DNA from: Parvibaculum sp.
GTDB lineage: Bacteria > Pseudomonadota > Alphaproteobacteria > Parvibaculales > Parvibaculaceae
NCBI RefSeq assembly: GCF_002684405.1
Contig: NZ_NYVD01000103.1
Coordinates: 1 to 37,059 of the forward strand
Length of the DNA stretch: 37,059 nucleotides
Direction of reading: 5' to 3'
Shown here: positions 7,640-15,561 of the stretch, piece by piece
Layout: each line of letters opens with the position of its first letter
Position numbering within the stretch: position 1 is the stretch's first letter
Notes under the pieces: model-generated
Seen by the model: only the letters and a program-made list of their open reading frames with translations
The model's database searches: none
Told to the model about the DNA's origin: nothing
Made by a program: the position numbers and the translations under genes

Positions 7640-8869
7640 ATGCGCGCGAGTTTCGACGAAAAGACGGGATTGAACAGCCTCGATCTCCCCGGGCGACCGG
7701 AGGAGACGCGGGTCGTCGTCGCCATGTCGGGCGGGGTGGACAGTTCCGTCACGGCCGCGCTGCTTGCCGAGCAGGGCTATGACGTGGTGGGCATCACCAT
7801 GCAGCTCTACGATCACGGCATGGCGGTACAGAAGAAGGGCGCCTGCTGCGCGGGGCAGGATATTCACGATGCCCGCCGTGTCGCCGAGCAGATCGGCATT
7901 CCGCATTACGTGCTCGATTACGAAGATCGTTTCCGCGAAGCGGTGATCGAGGATTTTGCCGATTCCTATGCGGCGGGCGAAACGCCGATCCCCTGCATTC
8001 GCTGTAATGAGCGGGTGAAGTTCCGCGATCTGCTGGAAACGGCGCGCGATCTGGGCGCTGCGGCGCTGGCCACCGGTCATTATATTGCGACGAGACCGGG
8101 CGCGAACGGGCATCGCGAGCTGCACCGCCCGCGCGACGACGATCGCGACCAGAGCTATTTCCTCTTCACGACCACGCAGGACCAGCTCGATTATCTGCGC
8201 TTTCCGCTGGGCGACCTGACCAAGCCGGAAGCGCGGGCGATTGCCGAGCGCATGGGGCTGCATGTGGCGGCAAAGCCCGACAGCCAGGACATCTGCTTCG
8301 TACCGACGGGACGCTATACAACCATCGTCGACCGGCTGCGCCCCAATGCGGCGATGGCCGGCGAGATCGTCCATTTGGACGGGCGTGTGCTGGGCCGCCA
8401 TGAAGGGATTACGCGGTTTACCATCGGTCAGCGCCGGGGCCTCGGTATCGGCGCGGCGGAGCCGAACACCGAGCCGCCTTTCGTCGTCGGGCTCGATCCC
8501 GCCCGCAAGCAGGTTATTGTCGGGCCGCGCGAGGCCTTGTTGACGCGCCGGCTGACCTTGCGAGAGGTGAACTGGCTCGGGGATATTCCGCTGGCCGGGG
8601 TGCCGGCGGAGGGCCAGGACGTGCTCGCCAAGGTACGCTCCACGCGGCCGCCCGTGCCGGCGCGCCTCTTCGTCGAGGCAGGCGCGGTGGAAGTCGAACT
8701 CGCAAATGGCGAGGAGGGTGTATCGCCCGGTCAGGCCTGCGTCTTCTATGGCATGGAAGATGAAGGAAGCCGGGTATTGGGGGGCGGTTGGATTGCGAAA
8801 GCGGTCAATCCGGCACTCGAAACATCGCAGGTTGCGGAAAACATGGCGCAAGACGCTGCCGCAAGGTAG
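7640..8869 (+). CDS. mnmA: MnmA, tRNA 2-thiouridylase
   Basis: MnmA adds sulfur to U34 of tRNA Lys, Glu and Gln, using ATP and a persulfide relay. The 409-residue product has the PP-loop ATP site [12 protein letters not shown] near the N-terminus, LQLYDHG-like QLYDHG, and a conserved [11 protein letters not shown]. The N-terminal catalytic cysteine is in [14 protein letters not shown] and the second cysteine in [29 protein letters not shown] begins the central domain. The C-terminal domain ends in [10 protein letters not shown] chose ATG 7640 because homologues begin shortly before NSLDLPGRP. However, the best ribosome site (GGAGG at 7604-7608) points to TTG 7619, which would add seven residues. 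It is divergent from fliK. Confidence 0.95.
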   Translation: MRASFDEKTGLNSLDLPGRPEETRVVVAMSGGVDSSVTAALLAEQGYDVVGITMQLYDHGMAVQKKGACCAGQDIHDARRVAEQIGIPHYVLDYEDRFREAVIEDFADSYAAGETPIPCIRCNERVKFRDLLETARDLGAAALATGHYIATRPGANGHRELHRPRDDDRDQSYFLFTTTQDQLDYLRFPLGDLTKPEARAIAERMGLHVAAKPDSQDICFVPTGRYTTIVDRLRPNAAMAGEIVHLDGRVLGRHEGITRFTIGQRRGLGIGAAEPNTEPPFVVGLDPARKQVIVGPREALLTRRLTLREVNWLGDIPLAGVPAEGQDVLAKVRSTRPPVPARLFVEAGAVEVELANGEEGVSPGQACVFYGMEDEGSRVLGGGWIAKAVNPALETSQVAENMAQDAAAR

Positions 8870-8875
8870 ATTGCC

Positions 8876-8905
8876 ATTGAGACAATAGTGTCATATTGGC
8901 TCAAT
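8876..8905. promoter_or_regulatory. Inverted repeat between mnmA and pmtA
   Basis: ATTGAGACAATA (8876-8887) and TATTGGCTCAAT (8894-8905) pair with one mismatch across a 6-nt loop. It begins 6 nt after the mnmA stop and 66 nt before the pmtA start. There is no T-run after it, so it is a weak terminator at best; it may be an operator for pmtA. Confidence 0.35.
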
Positions 8906-8970
8906 TCCGCCGTAATCGGTTCTTAAATGAAGAGCGCCGAACGACCGGCAGGTATCAAGGAGAGAGTAAA

Positions 8971-9606
8971 GTGAACGGAGCCGCCCGCATCGACGAGCAA
9001 TCGGTCATCAAAGCCTATGCGCGGTGGGCGCCTGTTTATGATTTCTCTTTCGCGCATATCGCGGCCGCCGGCCGGAAATCGGCCATCGACATCATCAATC
9101 GCCGCGAGGGCACGCTGCTGGAAGTCGGCGTGGGGACGGGGGTGGCGCTGCCGCGCTATGCACCGCATCTGCGCGTGACCGGCATCGACCTGTCGCCCGA
9201 CATGCTCAAAAAGGCGCGTGAGCGGGTGAAGGACAAGGGCCTTGCCAATGTGCTCGGCCTTTACGAGATGGATGCAAGCGACCTCCGGTTCGAGGACGGA
9301 TCCTATGAAACCGTCGTCGCCATGTATGTGATGACGGTCGTTCCCGACCCTGTGAAGGTGATGAAAGAGCTTGAGCGCGTCTGCGCGCCGGGCGGCGAGG
9401 TCGTCATCGTCAACCACTTCGCACAGGATCACGGCGTGCGCGGGCGTGTGGAACGCTGGATGGCGCCGGCGGCGCGGGCGCTGGGCTGGCATCCCGATTT
9501 CCGGATTGAGACGATCGACAGCATCACGGATCTGGAACTGGTGGAGACGCGGGCCATCAACCCGATGAAGCTCTTCACCATGCTCCGCTTCCGCAAGCCG
9601 GAATAA
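8971..9606 (+). CDS. pmtA: PmtA-type phosphatidylethanolamine N-methyltransferase
   Basis: PmtA methylates phosphatidylethanolamine stepwise with S-adenosylmethionine to make phosphatidylcholine. The 211-residue product opens with IKAYARWAPVYDFSFAHIAAAGR, typical of the Rhodobacter-type PmtA family. Methyltransferase motif I is LLEVGVGTGVALP (about residues 48-60), followed by VTGIDLSPDMLKKAR. Later motifs are VVAMYVMTVVPDP and GGEVVIVNHF. I chose GTG 8971 because AAGGAG ends 8 nt before it; an upstream extension in frame lacks homology. The nearby membrane-lipid genes fit but do not prove the substrate; another small-molecule methyltransferase remains possible. Confidence 0.8.
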   Translation: MNGAARIDEQSVIKAYARWAPVYDFSFAHIAAAGRKSAIDIINRREGTLLEVGVGTGVALPRYAPHLRVTGIDLSPDMLKKARERVKDKGLANVLGLYEMDASDLRFEDGSYETVVAMYVMTVVPDPVKVMKELERVCAPGGEVVIVNHFAQDHGVRGRVERWMAPAARALGWHPDFRIETIDSITDLELVETRAINPMKLFTMLRFRKPE

Positions 9607-9614
9607 GAGGCGGA

Positions 9615-10568
9615 TCAGTCCGCCGCGCGGACGGTTGTCTTCTCGTTCTGTTTCTTTCGCTCTTCATCGCGGCGTTTCAGTTCGTCCGATGTCATGCGGC
9701 TGCCGTCATGCGACCAGCCGGGCGGCGCGAGGAAATAGGCGAGACGCTGGCGTATGGTTAGCCCGCGCTGCGCAACGTCTTTCAGAATGCCCACATATTC
9801 ATGCGTGGCGACGCGCAAGGGGTTGAACGTGCCGAGGTTCTTTACCAGGCCGTATTCGGCCGGTTCGGCGTCGTCCTCGGGGATGAAGCTGCCGAACAGC
9901 CTGTCCCAGACAATCAGTGTGCCCGCATAATTCGCATCGAGATATTTCGCATTGCGCGCATGGTGCACGCGGTGATGCGACGGCGTGTTGAACACCGCTT
10001 CGAACCAGCGCGGGAAGCGGCCCACCGCTTCAGTGTGGATCCAGAACTGATAGACGAGGTTCAGCGCGCCCACAAAGACCAGCGCGGCAGGGTGGAAGCC
10101 GATCAGCGCGAGGGGCGTTTGCAGCAGGAACATGCCGCTGATGCCGCTGAGCCAGGGCTGGCGCAGCGCGGTGGAGAGATTGTAGTGCTGGCTGGAATGG
10201 TGGATCACATGGTCGGCCCAGAACCAGCGGATGCGGTGGCTGAAGCGATGCCCCCAGTAGAAGCGCATATCGTCCAGCAGAAAGAGCAGGAAGAGGCTGA
10301 GCGGCGTTGTCTGGATGGTGGTGAGGCGCATGTCATAGGCGCCGAGAAGACAGAGATAGCCGAGCCCGCCCAGCAACACGCCGCCCAGCACACTGCCCGT
10401 GCCCATGATGAGGCTTGTCAGTGTGTCGCGAGTCTCATAATCGCCCTTCAGGCGCCTCCGATGCACCAGAGTGAGTTCGATCAGTACAAAGAGAATAAAG
10501 AGAGGCGTTGCCACCTGTTTGGGGTCCGGCAGCGTTGCCGGGTCGAGAAGCGGACCGAAGAAACTCAT
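9615..10568 (-). CDS. Sterol desaturase / fatty acid hydroxylase family membrane protein (copy 1)
   Basis: Members of this superfamily are integral membrane di-iron enzymes that hydroxylate or desaturate lipids. The 317-residue product has several hydrophobic segments (about 21-36, 55-77, 88-100, 135-175) and the three histidine clusters expected: HRFSH (about 107-111), HVIHHSSQH (about 120-128), and HHRVHH about 75 residues later. A shared downstream block, NYAGTLIVWDRLFGSF, is almost identical in the paralogue at 22403-23320. The gene shares an ATGA overlap with the 150-residue gene upstream, so the two are translationally coupled. A LysR gene diverges from this pair. The substrate cannot be read from sequence. 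Confidence 0.88.
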   Translation of the reverse strand: MSFFGPLLDPATLPDPKQVATPLFILFVLIELTLVHRRRLKGDYETRDTLTSLIMGTGSVLGGVLLGGLGYLCLLGAYDMRLTTIQTTPLSLFLLFLLDDMRFYWGHRFSHRIRWFWADHVIHHSSQHYNLSTALRQPWLSGISGMFLLQTPLALIGFHPAALVFVGALNLVYQFWIHTEAVGRFPRWFEAVFNTPSHHRVHHARNAKYLDANYAGTLIVWDRLFGSFIPEDDAEPAEYGLVKNLGTFNPLRVATHEYVGILKDVAQRGLTIRQRLAYFLAPPGWSHDGSRMTSDELKRRDEERKKQNEKTTVRAAD

Positions 10569-11017
10569 GCCGTCGCCTTCCGTTCGATAGGGCCGCGTTC
10601 AGGCGGCCGGGCCGCATTTTCCATGGCCTCGATCCAGCGTTCGCGCTCGTTTTCATCGGCGAGCGCGATGGTGAGGCGGGGCATCGTGTAGTCGGCCAGG
10701 ATCAGGCGCAGCCGGTTTGCCGAAAGGCGTTTCACCGCTTTTATGCTTCCGGCGGGCAGGTCGCGCGCCATCCATTTGCTGCCCATCGCATAAAGAAGTC
10801 CCGCATCGCCGTTTTCAAGCATGACGAGGGCCGCGTGCCGGTCGCCGGCAAGTCGTGCCTGGCGTGCCTCCAGATCGGGGCAGGCGGCCTGGAAGAGGCG
10901 CAGGGCGTCCTCCGTATCGCTCAGCGTTTGGCGGGCGGAGCGGCCGAGCCAATGCGCATAGGCGGCGATGACCGCGCAGGCCGCGAGACCGACGGCAATA
11001 AAGACAGGGAGCGGCAT
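10565..11017 (-). CDS. Membrane-anchored protein with a possible PH-like domain, unknown function
   Basis: I do not recognise this 150-residue protein as a named family. It has one N-terminal membrane helix (about 4-22, VFIAVGLAACAVIAAYAHWL). A helical stretch with RLFQAACPDLEARQARL follows, then a run of short beta-like segments (HAALVMLE, AGLLYAMG, WMARDLPAGSIKAVKRL, LRLILAD, RLTIAL). It ends with an amphipathic helix, ENERERWIEAMENA. Beta strands closed by a helix carrying a Trp in E-R-x-W-I-x-A-M resemble the end of pleckstrin-homology domains, so a lipid- or membrane-proximal role is possible. Its stop overlaps the start of the hydroxylase gene by 4 nt, implying a joint function. Confidence 0.7.
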   Translation of the reverse strand: MPLPVFIAVGLAACAVIAAYAHWLGRSARQTLSDTEDALRLFQAACPDLEARQARLAGDRHAALVMLENGDAGLLYAMGSKWMARDLPAGSIKAVKRLSANRLRLILADYTMPRLTIALADENERERWIEAMENAARPPERGPIERKATA

Positions 11018-11137
11018 GGGCGTTCCATTTTTCCGTTTGCGTTTCTTGAGAGTGATAATATTTCAGTAAAATGACATAATAAGTGAATTATACGACCCAA
11101 TTGGTGAGCGGGCCGCTCGCTGGAAGGTTCGGCTTTC

Positions 11138-12055
11138 ATGGATATGCGCCAGATCCGCCATTTCGACGCACTTTACAGGCTGCGCTCCTTCCGGCTCGCC
11201 GCGGACGAGCAGGGCCTCACCCATTCGGCGTTGACCAAGAGCCTGCAAAGGCTGGAGGCCGATACGGGGCTGAGCCTTTTCGACCGGACGACGCGGCAGG
11301 TAGTCCCCACCTCGGCGGGGGAGCGGCTGGCTGCGCGGGCCCGCGAGTTGCTGCGCGGCATGGGGGATTTCGAGGCGGAAGCCCGTGCCCTCAAGGGCGG
11401 TATGGAAGGGAACCTCAGGATCGGCGCTTCGCCCCAGCCGGCGGAATCGCTTGTCATTGATGCGCTGACCCGGTTCACGCCGGCCAATCCCACCGTGCGC
11501 GTGGCGATGGAAAGCGCGCTTCAGCCGGACCTGATCGGGGCGCTGATGGCGCGCGAGATCGATTTCGCCGTGCTGGGCTGGATCGCTTTTGAGCCGGTGC
11601 ATTTCGAGGAGGATGTGCTGATCGAGCAGCTCGGCGCGGAACCTTCCGTCATCGTGGCGCGGGAGGGGCATCCGCTGGTGCAGGCGGGGGCGCCTTCCGA
11701 GGCCTATCTCGACTATCCTTGGGCGGCGGCGCATTTCGCCGAAGAGGACTACCGGCACTTTCCGGGCGATTTTGCGGTGGAGATGAAGCGCCGGGGGATA
11801 CCGCAGCTGCGGCTTGAAAGCGTCTCGGCCAGTCTGGAGCTTTCGCGACGGACGGACATTCTGACCGGGGTCGCGCGCTCCATCGGCGAGCGGGCGGTGG
11901 AGCGGGGCGGGGTGACGCTGGTGGAGTATCCCTTCGAGGTCGAGACCCGCTACGCGATCCTGCGCCGCCGGGACCGGAGCCTTCTGCCCGCGGCGGGCCG
12001 CCTGCGCGCGGAAATCGTGGAGATCGCGCGCGAAAGAGGCTGGCGCGGTCGGTAG
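11138..12055 (+). CDS. LysR-family transcriptional regulator
   Basis: The 305-residue product has the LysR winged helix-turn-helix at residues 1-60 (MRQIRHFDALYRLRSFRLAA, then LTHSALTKSLQRLEADTGLSLFDR and VPTSAGERL) and a substrate-binding domain of two lobes from about 90 (GNLRIGASPQ) to 295. Start ATG 11138 follows GGAAGG by 10 nt. It is divergent from the hydroxylase and PH-like pair across 120 nt of unusually AT-rich DNA (11018-11137), where AGTGATAATA and AGTGAATTAT occur about 30 nt apart. LysR proteins usually control the divergent neighbour, so that pair is its likely target. The ligand is unknown. Confidence 0.92.
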   Translation: MDMRQIRHFDALYRLRSFRLAADEQGLTHSALTKSLQRLEADTGLSLFDRTTRQVVPTSAGERLAARARELLRGMGDFEAEARALKGGMEGNLRIGASPQPAESLVIDALTRFTPANPTVRVAMESALQPDLIGALMAREIDFAVLGWIAFEPVHFEEDVLIEQLGAEPSVIVAREGHPLVQAGAPSEAYLDYPWAAAHFAEEDYRHFPGDFAVEMKRRGIPQLRLESVSASLELSRRTDILTGVARSIGERAVERGGVTLVEYPFEVETRYAILRRRDRSLLPAAGRLRAEIVEIARERGWRGR

Positions 12056-12179
12056 CTCTCCCCTCGCGGCATGGCGCTTGCTCCTGTTTCTCCAACAGGC
12101 AGCTTTCTCCGCGAAAGCGGTCTTGGGTGTCTCATAATAAAACACATGGCGGATTTGCCAGTGTTGCGGAGTTGAACAG

Positions 12180-12455
12180 ATGAAACAGCTTTTCCTGAAA
12201 CTGGCCATGCCGGCGTTCCGTTGGTTCAGCGGGCTGGCCCGTCTCGATCGCTGGCTGGCGGCCGGCACGTTCGGTACGGCAGTGACCGGCGGCCTTGCGC
12301 TGATGCTTTATGCATTCGTCTTGGCGACCCCCGCGGCGGCCTGCGAGAGCGGCGGTGGCGGCGGCGGCTGGTGGGGCGGCTGGTGGGGCGGCGACAGCGG
12401 CTGGAACTGGAGCTCCAACTGGAATTCGAACAGCAATTACAACGCGAATAGCTGA
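12180..12455 (+). CDS. Small exported Gly/Trp/Asn-rich protein, unknown
   Basis: I do not recognise a family. The 91-residue product starts at ATG 12180 with GGAG 8 nt upstream. It has a long N-terminus with a charged stretch (LARLDRWLA), one hydrophobic segment (about 29-50, TFGTAVTGGLALMLYAFVLA), and a likely signal-peptidase site after TPAAA near residue 54. The mature part would be only about 37 residues: one Cys, six Gly, then WWGGWWGG and a tail of Trp, Asn and Ser. Such a tail suggests a surface-exposed, aromatic, sticky peptide. An intrinsic terminator follows at 12482-12510, which argues for a real, independently transcribed gene. Confidence 0.7.
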   Translation: MKQLFLKLAMPAFRWFSGLARLDRWLAAGTFGTAVTGGLALMLYAFVLATPAAACESGGGGGGWWGGWWGGDSGWNWSSNWNSNSNYNANS

Positions 12456-12481
12456 ACCATTCGGGCGATGGGTGGCGGCAG

Positions 12482-12510
12482 GCGGTCCGGAAGGAATTCC
12501 GGGCCGCTTT
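12482..12510 (+). terminator. Terminator after the Gly/Trp-rich gene
   Basis: GCGGTCCGGAA (12482-12492) pairs with TTCCGGGCCGC (12497-12507) with one G-T pair and a 4-nt loop, followed by TTT. It begins 27 nt after the stop codon. The T-run is short. Confidence 0.7.
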
Positions 12511-12574
12511 CGCATGTCCAGCGCCCGGATTTGGGGGCGAAAGACCGGCATTTCGCCGCGTGTGCCCGTCTTGC

Positions 12575-12603
12575 TTGACAGGGCCAGCCGACGCCCCTTA
12601 TAT
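12575..12603 (+). promoter_or_regulatory. Sigma-70-type promoter of tRNA-Met
   Basis: A consensus -35 box TTGACA (12575-12580) is followed by exactly 17 nt and a -10 box TTATAT (12598-12603). Transcription would start near 12610, giving a leader of about 80 nt before the tRNA at 12691. Confidence 0.75.
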
Positions 12604-12690
12604 CCCGGAACTCTCGCGCAACCGGGGGCCTCAAGGTCTCTCGAAAGCGCCGGATCAGGCCCTCCCCGGGCCACGCCTTACGGCGCATGG

Positions 12691-12767
12691 GGCGGAGTAG
12701 CTCAGCTGGTTAGAGCAGCGGAATCATAATCCGCGTGTCGGGGGTTCGAGTCCCTCCTCCGCTACCA
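12691..12767 (+). tRNA. tRNA-Met (CAT), elongator type
   Basis: A full 77-nt cloverleaf folds: 7-bp acceptor stem (GGCGGAG with CTCCGCT, G-U at the first pair), D arm with GCTC/GAGC, anticodon stem GCGGA/TCCGC with loop ATCATAA and anticodon CAT at 12725-12727. The T arm is GGGGG/CCCTC with loop TTCGAGT, and CCA is encoded. The G1-U72 end pair, body and variable loop resemble alphaproteobacterial elongator tRNA-Met rather than initiator or tRNA-Ile2. Confidence 0.95.
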
Positions 12768-12802
12768 ACTCAAACCCACTATCTGACGACGTGCCGTGCG
12801 GA

Positions 12803-13780
12803 TTATGCTGTCTCCAGCAGCGCTTCGCTGATTTCCCAGAGGCGTTCGGCCGCGTCGTCGCTGCACGCATGGGCATCGACGCCGCGGAATCTTGCGAAGG
12901 GGCTTTCGGGGTCGGTGGGTTCTGCGATGTCGCAATCCTCGCAATAGACGCCGGGCTTGCCTTCGAGCAATGACGATGTCGCCGCCCAGGCGGTGGTCGC
13001 ACAGCCCTGTCATCACGTCTTGAAGCCCTGCTTTGCCAGTTCCGACAATTCGCCGTTTTCGTCCAGCCAGCCGAGCGCGATCATCTCTTCCTTTTCGAGA
13101 TGGCGCTGGAGTGGCGTGAAGATGCCGCCGGGATGTACCGAGAAGGCGAGTCCGCCGCTATCGCGCAGGCGGCGTGACAGCGCATTGGCAAAGAGCGCAT
13201 TCGCGGTCTTGGCCTGCCCATAGGCCACCCATTTGTCATAGGGCGTCTTCTCGAACTGGATGTCGTCCCAGAGCACGTCGGAGCGCTTGTGCCCGGTGGA
13301 GGAGAGCGCCACGACGCGCAATCCCGGTGTGGCCGTGAGCAGCGGCCACAGCGCCCTGGCGAGCGCGAAATGTCCCATATGGTTCACGCCGAACTGTGCC
13401 TCCCAGCCCGGGCCGACGCGGGTTTCGGGGCAGGCCATGATGCCGGCATTGTTGATGAGAAAATCGAGCCGGGATGTGGCGTCGCTCACTTGCTTTGCAA
13501 AGCGGCGCACGGAGGCGATGTCGCCAAGATCCATCTCATGGGTGACGATGTCGCCCGCGATCCCGGCAAGGCTTTCCCGGGCCTTCTCCGGCGAGCGGAC
13601 GGGCACGATGATCTTCGCGCCTTTTTTCGCCATGGCGCGCACCAGTTCCAGCCCGATACCGCTGTATCCGCCGGTGACGATGGCGGTCTTGCCCGTCAGC
13701 TCGGCACTGTCCAGCACCTCGTCGACCGTTGTCTTGCCGTCGAAGTCCGAACGGACCGGTTGTTGATCGCCTGTGCTCAT
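12803..13780 (-). pseudogene. Short-chain dehydrogenase/reductase interrupted by two consecutive in-frame UGA codons
   Basis: The intact upstream part (13013-13780, 255 residues) is an NAD(P)-dependent short-chain dehydrogenase. It has the cofactor motif VTGGYSGIG, LINNAGIMACP, and the catalytic YGQAK in KWVAYGQAKTANAL. Start ATG 13780 has GGGAGG just upstream. Translation stops at TGA 13015-13013, directly followed by a second TGA at 13012-13010. The same frame then continues for 69 sense codons to TAA 12805-12803, encoding QGCATTAWAATS and GVYCEDCDIAEPTD, which are the normal C-terminus of this family (usually about 320 residues). The gene is therefore full length apart from the double stop. 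It could be a recent pseudogene, a sequence error or read through; the truncated protein could still fold partly. Confidence 0.8.
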
Positions 13781-13899
13781 GTCGTCCTCCCTGCTGCGGG
13801 CCGCTGCCTGCTGCCCGGCCGGGCGTGGCATTGGCGCATTTCTTTGGGCCCGCGTTCCTGAACCATACGCCGACCTCGGGGGCGTGTAACCGGCGCGGC

Positions 13900-13947
13900 A
13901 CCGGTCTTTATCGTTTCTGAACGAATTTACGGAACGATAACACCGGT
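13900..13947. repeat. Long inverted repeat in the 13781-14094 intergenic gap
   Basis: The 314-nt gap between the dehydrogenase start and the kinase start holds one clear structure. The arms ACCGGTCTTTATCGTT (13900-13915) and AACGATAACACCGGT (13933-13947) are inverted copies differing by a one-base indel and one mismatch, around a 17-nt spacer. No T-run follows on either side, so it looks more like a double operator or structured leader than a terminator. Nothing else was recognised in this gap. Confidence 0.55.
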
Positions 13948-14094
13948 TTAGCGGCGGCATATATTTGCGATGGTCGAGACCGGAGCAGTTCTTCGTAACC
14001 CTAAATTTACTGCATCGGCCCGCTTGCCCGGATTCGTTAAAATTCGAACGATCCTGGTTATCCCGGCTTAAAGGGAGCCTCCTCATACTCCGGC

Positions 14095-15534
14095 ATGGCC
14101 AGAGTGAAACGGGGCAGCTCTATGACAACTGACGAGGACGCCATTCTACGGCGTTATCTCCTAAGCTGGATCGAGTTCCAGGACCGTTTGTTTCTGCTCC
14201 GTTTCCCGTACTATCCGCTCCTTATCGGCTATGTCGGATGGGATGCCTGGGGCAATTTATCGGCCGCGCTGGCGTCGGGGCTGGTGCCGGCCATCATCGA
14301 ACTCGCGGCGCGGGAATGGCGCAAGACGATCAAGCGCGAGATCGAGACGATCGATCTCGAAGTGCACCTGCGCGAACTCGCAATCTATGTTGGCGTCATC
14401 TACCTGATGCTTCTGCTGCCGCTGATCGCGGCGCTTTTTGCCCCCGGTTTCAAGCAGACATTTCTGGTGGCATGTCTTGCCGCCACGCAGATCGCGACCA
14501 TGTGCGCCGATCCGCCTTTGCAGCCTAAACACGCAATTCTGGCCGCGTCGATCGCGCTGGTCGGTTTCGTGATCCCGCCTTTTGCCGCGCAGTATCATTG
14601 GGCGGGCATCGATTTCGTTTTCTTCGGTCTTCTTGTTGCCGGCGTGGTCTCGCTTTCCGTGTCGCAGATGAACATTCGCCACGATCTGTTCAGCAACATC
14701 ATCGAAAACGAGAGACATGTCCGTGAGAAACAGCTTCTGGTGCATGAACTGTCGAAGGCAAAGGTGGAAGCGGAACGCGAGCGCGATCGCGCGGAGGAAG
14801 CCAACCGCGTCAAATCCTCCTTCCTTGCCATGATGAGCCATGAAATCCGGACGCCGATGAATGCGGTCGTCGGATTTTCGGACCTGCTGGCAAACGGGAG
14901 CGAGGATGAAAAGACGCGCGAATATGGAGGGTATATTCGCAGCGCCTCGCATAATCTGCTGTCGATCCTGGACGATGTGCTCGATTTTTCGAAGATGGAA
15001 GCCGACCGTATCGAGCTGGAGCGCGAGCGGCTGCGGCTCGACGACTTCATGGAAAGCATGAGCTTCTGGGCGCGCCGTGCCGGCGACAAGCAGGTCGAAT
15101 TCGACAGCCATTACGAAACGCTGGACGGGCTCATCGTTCTCGGGGACGAGGGCCGGCTGCGCCAGATCCTTTCCAATCTCATTTCCAACGCCGTGAAGTT
15201 CACGCCGGAAGGCGGCCGCGTGTCGTTGAACGCTTTCATCGTGTCCTCCGACAGCAAGAAAGTGAAAATACGGTTTGAGGTGGCGGATACGGGGATCGGG
15301 TTTTCGGACGATGTCGCCCGCAAGCTTTTCCGGCCCTTCGTTCAGGCCAACAGCGCGGTGTCGAAGAATTTCGGCGGCACGGGACTTGGTCTCGCCATCT
15401 GCTCCAAGCTCGTCTCGCTGATGGATGGCGAAATCGGCGCCACGGGGCGCGAGGGCGAGGGGGCTCTCTTCTGGTTCGAGCTACCGTTCGAGCGCGCTGA
15501 ATGCGGCGGCGCGCACGCGGTGGACGCTGCCTGA
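14095..15534 (+). CDS. Membrane-bound sensor histidine kinase
   Basis: The 479-residue protein has about five or six hydrophobic segments (roughly 36-70, 95-116, 121-137, 147-166, 171-190) with almost no periplasmic domain, so it probably senses something in or near the membrane. A coiled coil follows (about 205-240, rich in Glu, Arg and Ala). The dimerisation domain has SHEIRTPMNAVVG with the phosphorylated His at about 249. The ATPase domain has LSNLISNAVKFTPEGG (N box), DTGIGF (G1) and GGTGLGLAI (G2). No receiver domain or response regulator gene is adjacent, so it is an orphan. ATG 14095 and ATG 14122 are both possible starts; neither has a strong ribosome site. Confidence 0.9.
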   Translation: MARVKRGSSMTTDEDAILRRYLLSWIEFQDRLFLLRFPYYPLLIGYVGWDAWGNLSAALASGLVPAIIELAAREWRKTIKREIETIDLEVHLRELAIYVGVIYLMLLLPLIAALFAPGFKQTFLVACLAATQIATMCADPPLQPKHAILAASIALVGFVIPPFAAQYHWAGIDFVFFGLLVAGVVSLSVSQMNIRHDLFSNIIENERHVREKQLLVHELSKAKVEAERERDRAEEANRVKSSFLAMMSHEIRTPMNAVVGFSDLLANGSEDEKTREYGGYIRSASHNLLSILDDVLDFSKMEADRIELERERLRLDDFMESMSFWARRAGDKQVEFDSHYETLDGLIVLGDEGRLRQILSNLISNAVKFTPEGGRVSLNAFIVSSDSKKVKIRFEVADTGIGFSDDVARKLFRPFVQANSAVSKNFGGTGLGLAICSKLVSLMDGEIGATGREGEGALFWFELPFERAECGGAHAVDAA

Positions 15535-15553
15535 GGGTTATCCCTCAGGCAGC
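15526..15553. terminator. Perfect hairpin between convergent kinase and RND genes
   Basis: GCTGCCTGAGGG (15526-15537) pairs perfectly over 12 bp with CCCTCAGGCAGC (15542-15553), loop TTAT. The kinase stop codon TGA (15532-15534) lies inside the left arm, and the RND stop is 9 nt beyond the right arm. The plus side is followed by a moderately T-rich stretch. It probably serves both convergent transcripts. Confidence 0.75.
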
Positions 15554-15561
15554 TGTTCCAT

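Noticed and set aside
12768..13000. Integration site (att) or mobile element remnant next to tRNA-Met
   Set aside because: The downstream DNA is the 3' end of the dehydrogenase gene; no repeat of the tRNA 3' end and no integrase were seen.
13010..13015. Selenocysteine codons in the dehydrogenase
   Set aside because: Two adjacent UGA codons at a position that normally holds non-cysteine residues, with no visible SECIS-like hairpin, make selenocysteine very unlikely.
13781..14086. In-frame N-terminal extension of the short-chain dehydrogenase by about 100 residues
   Set aside because: The extension has no homology, and a strong GGGAGG ribosome site precedes ATG 13780, which matches the family start.
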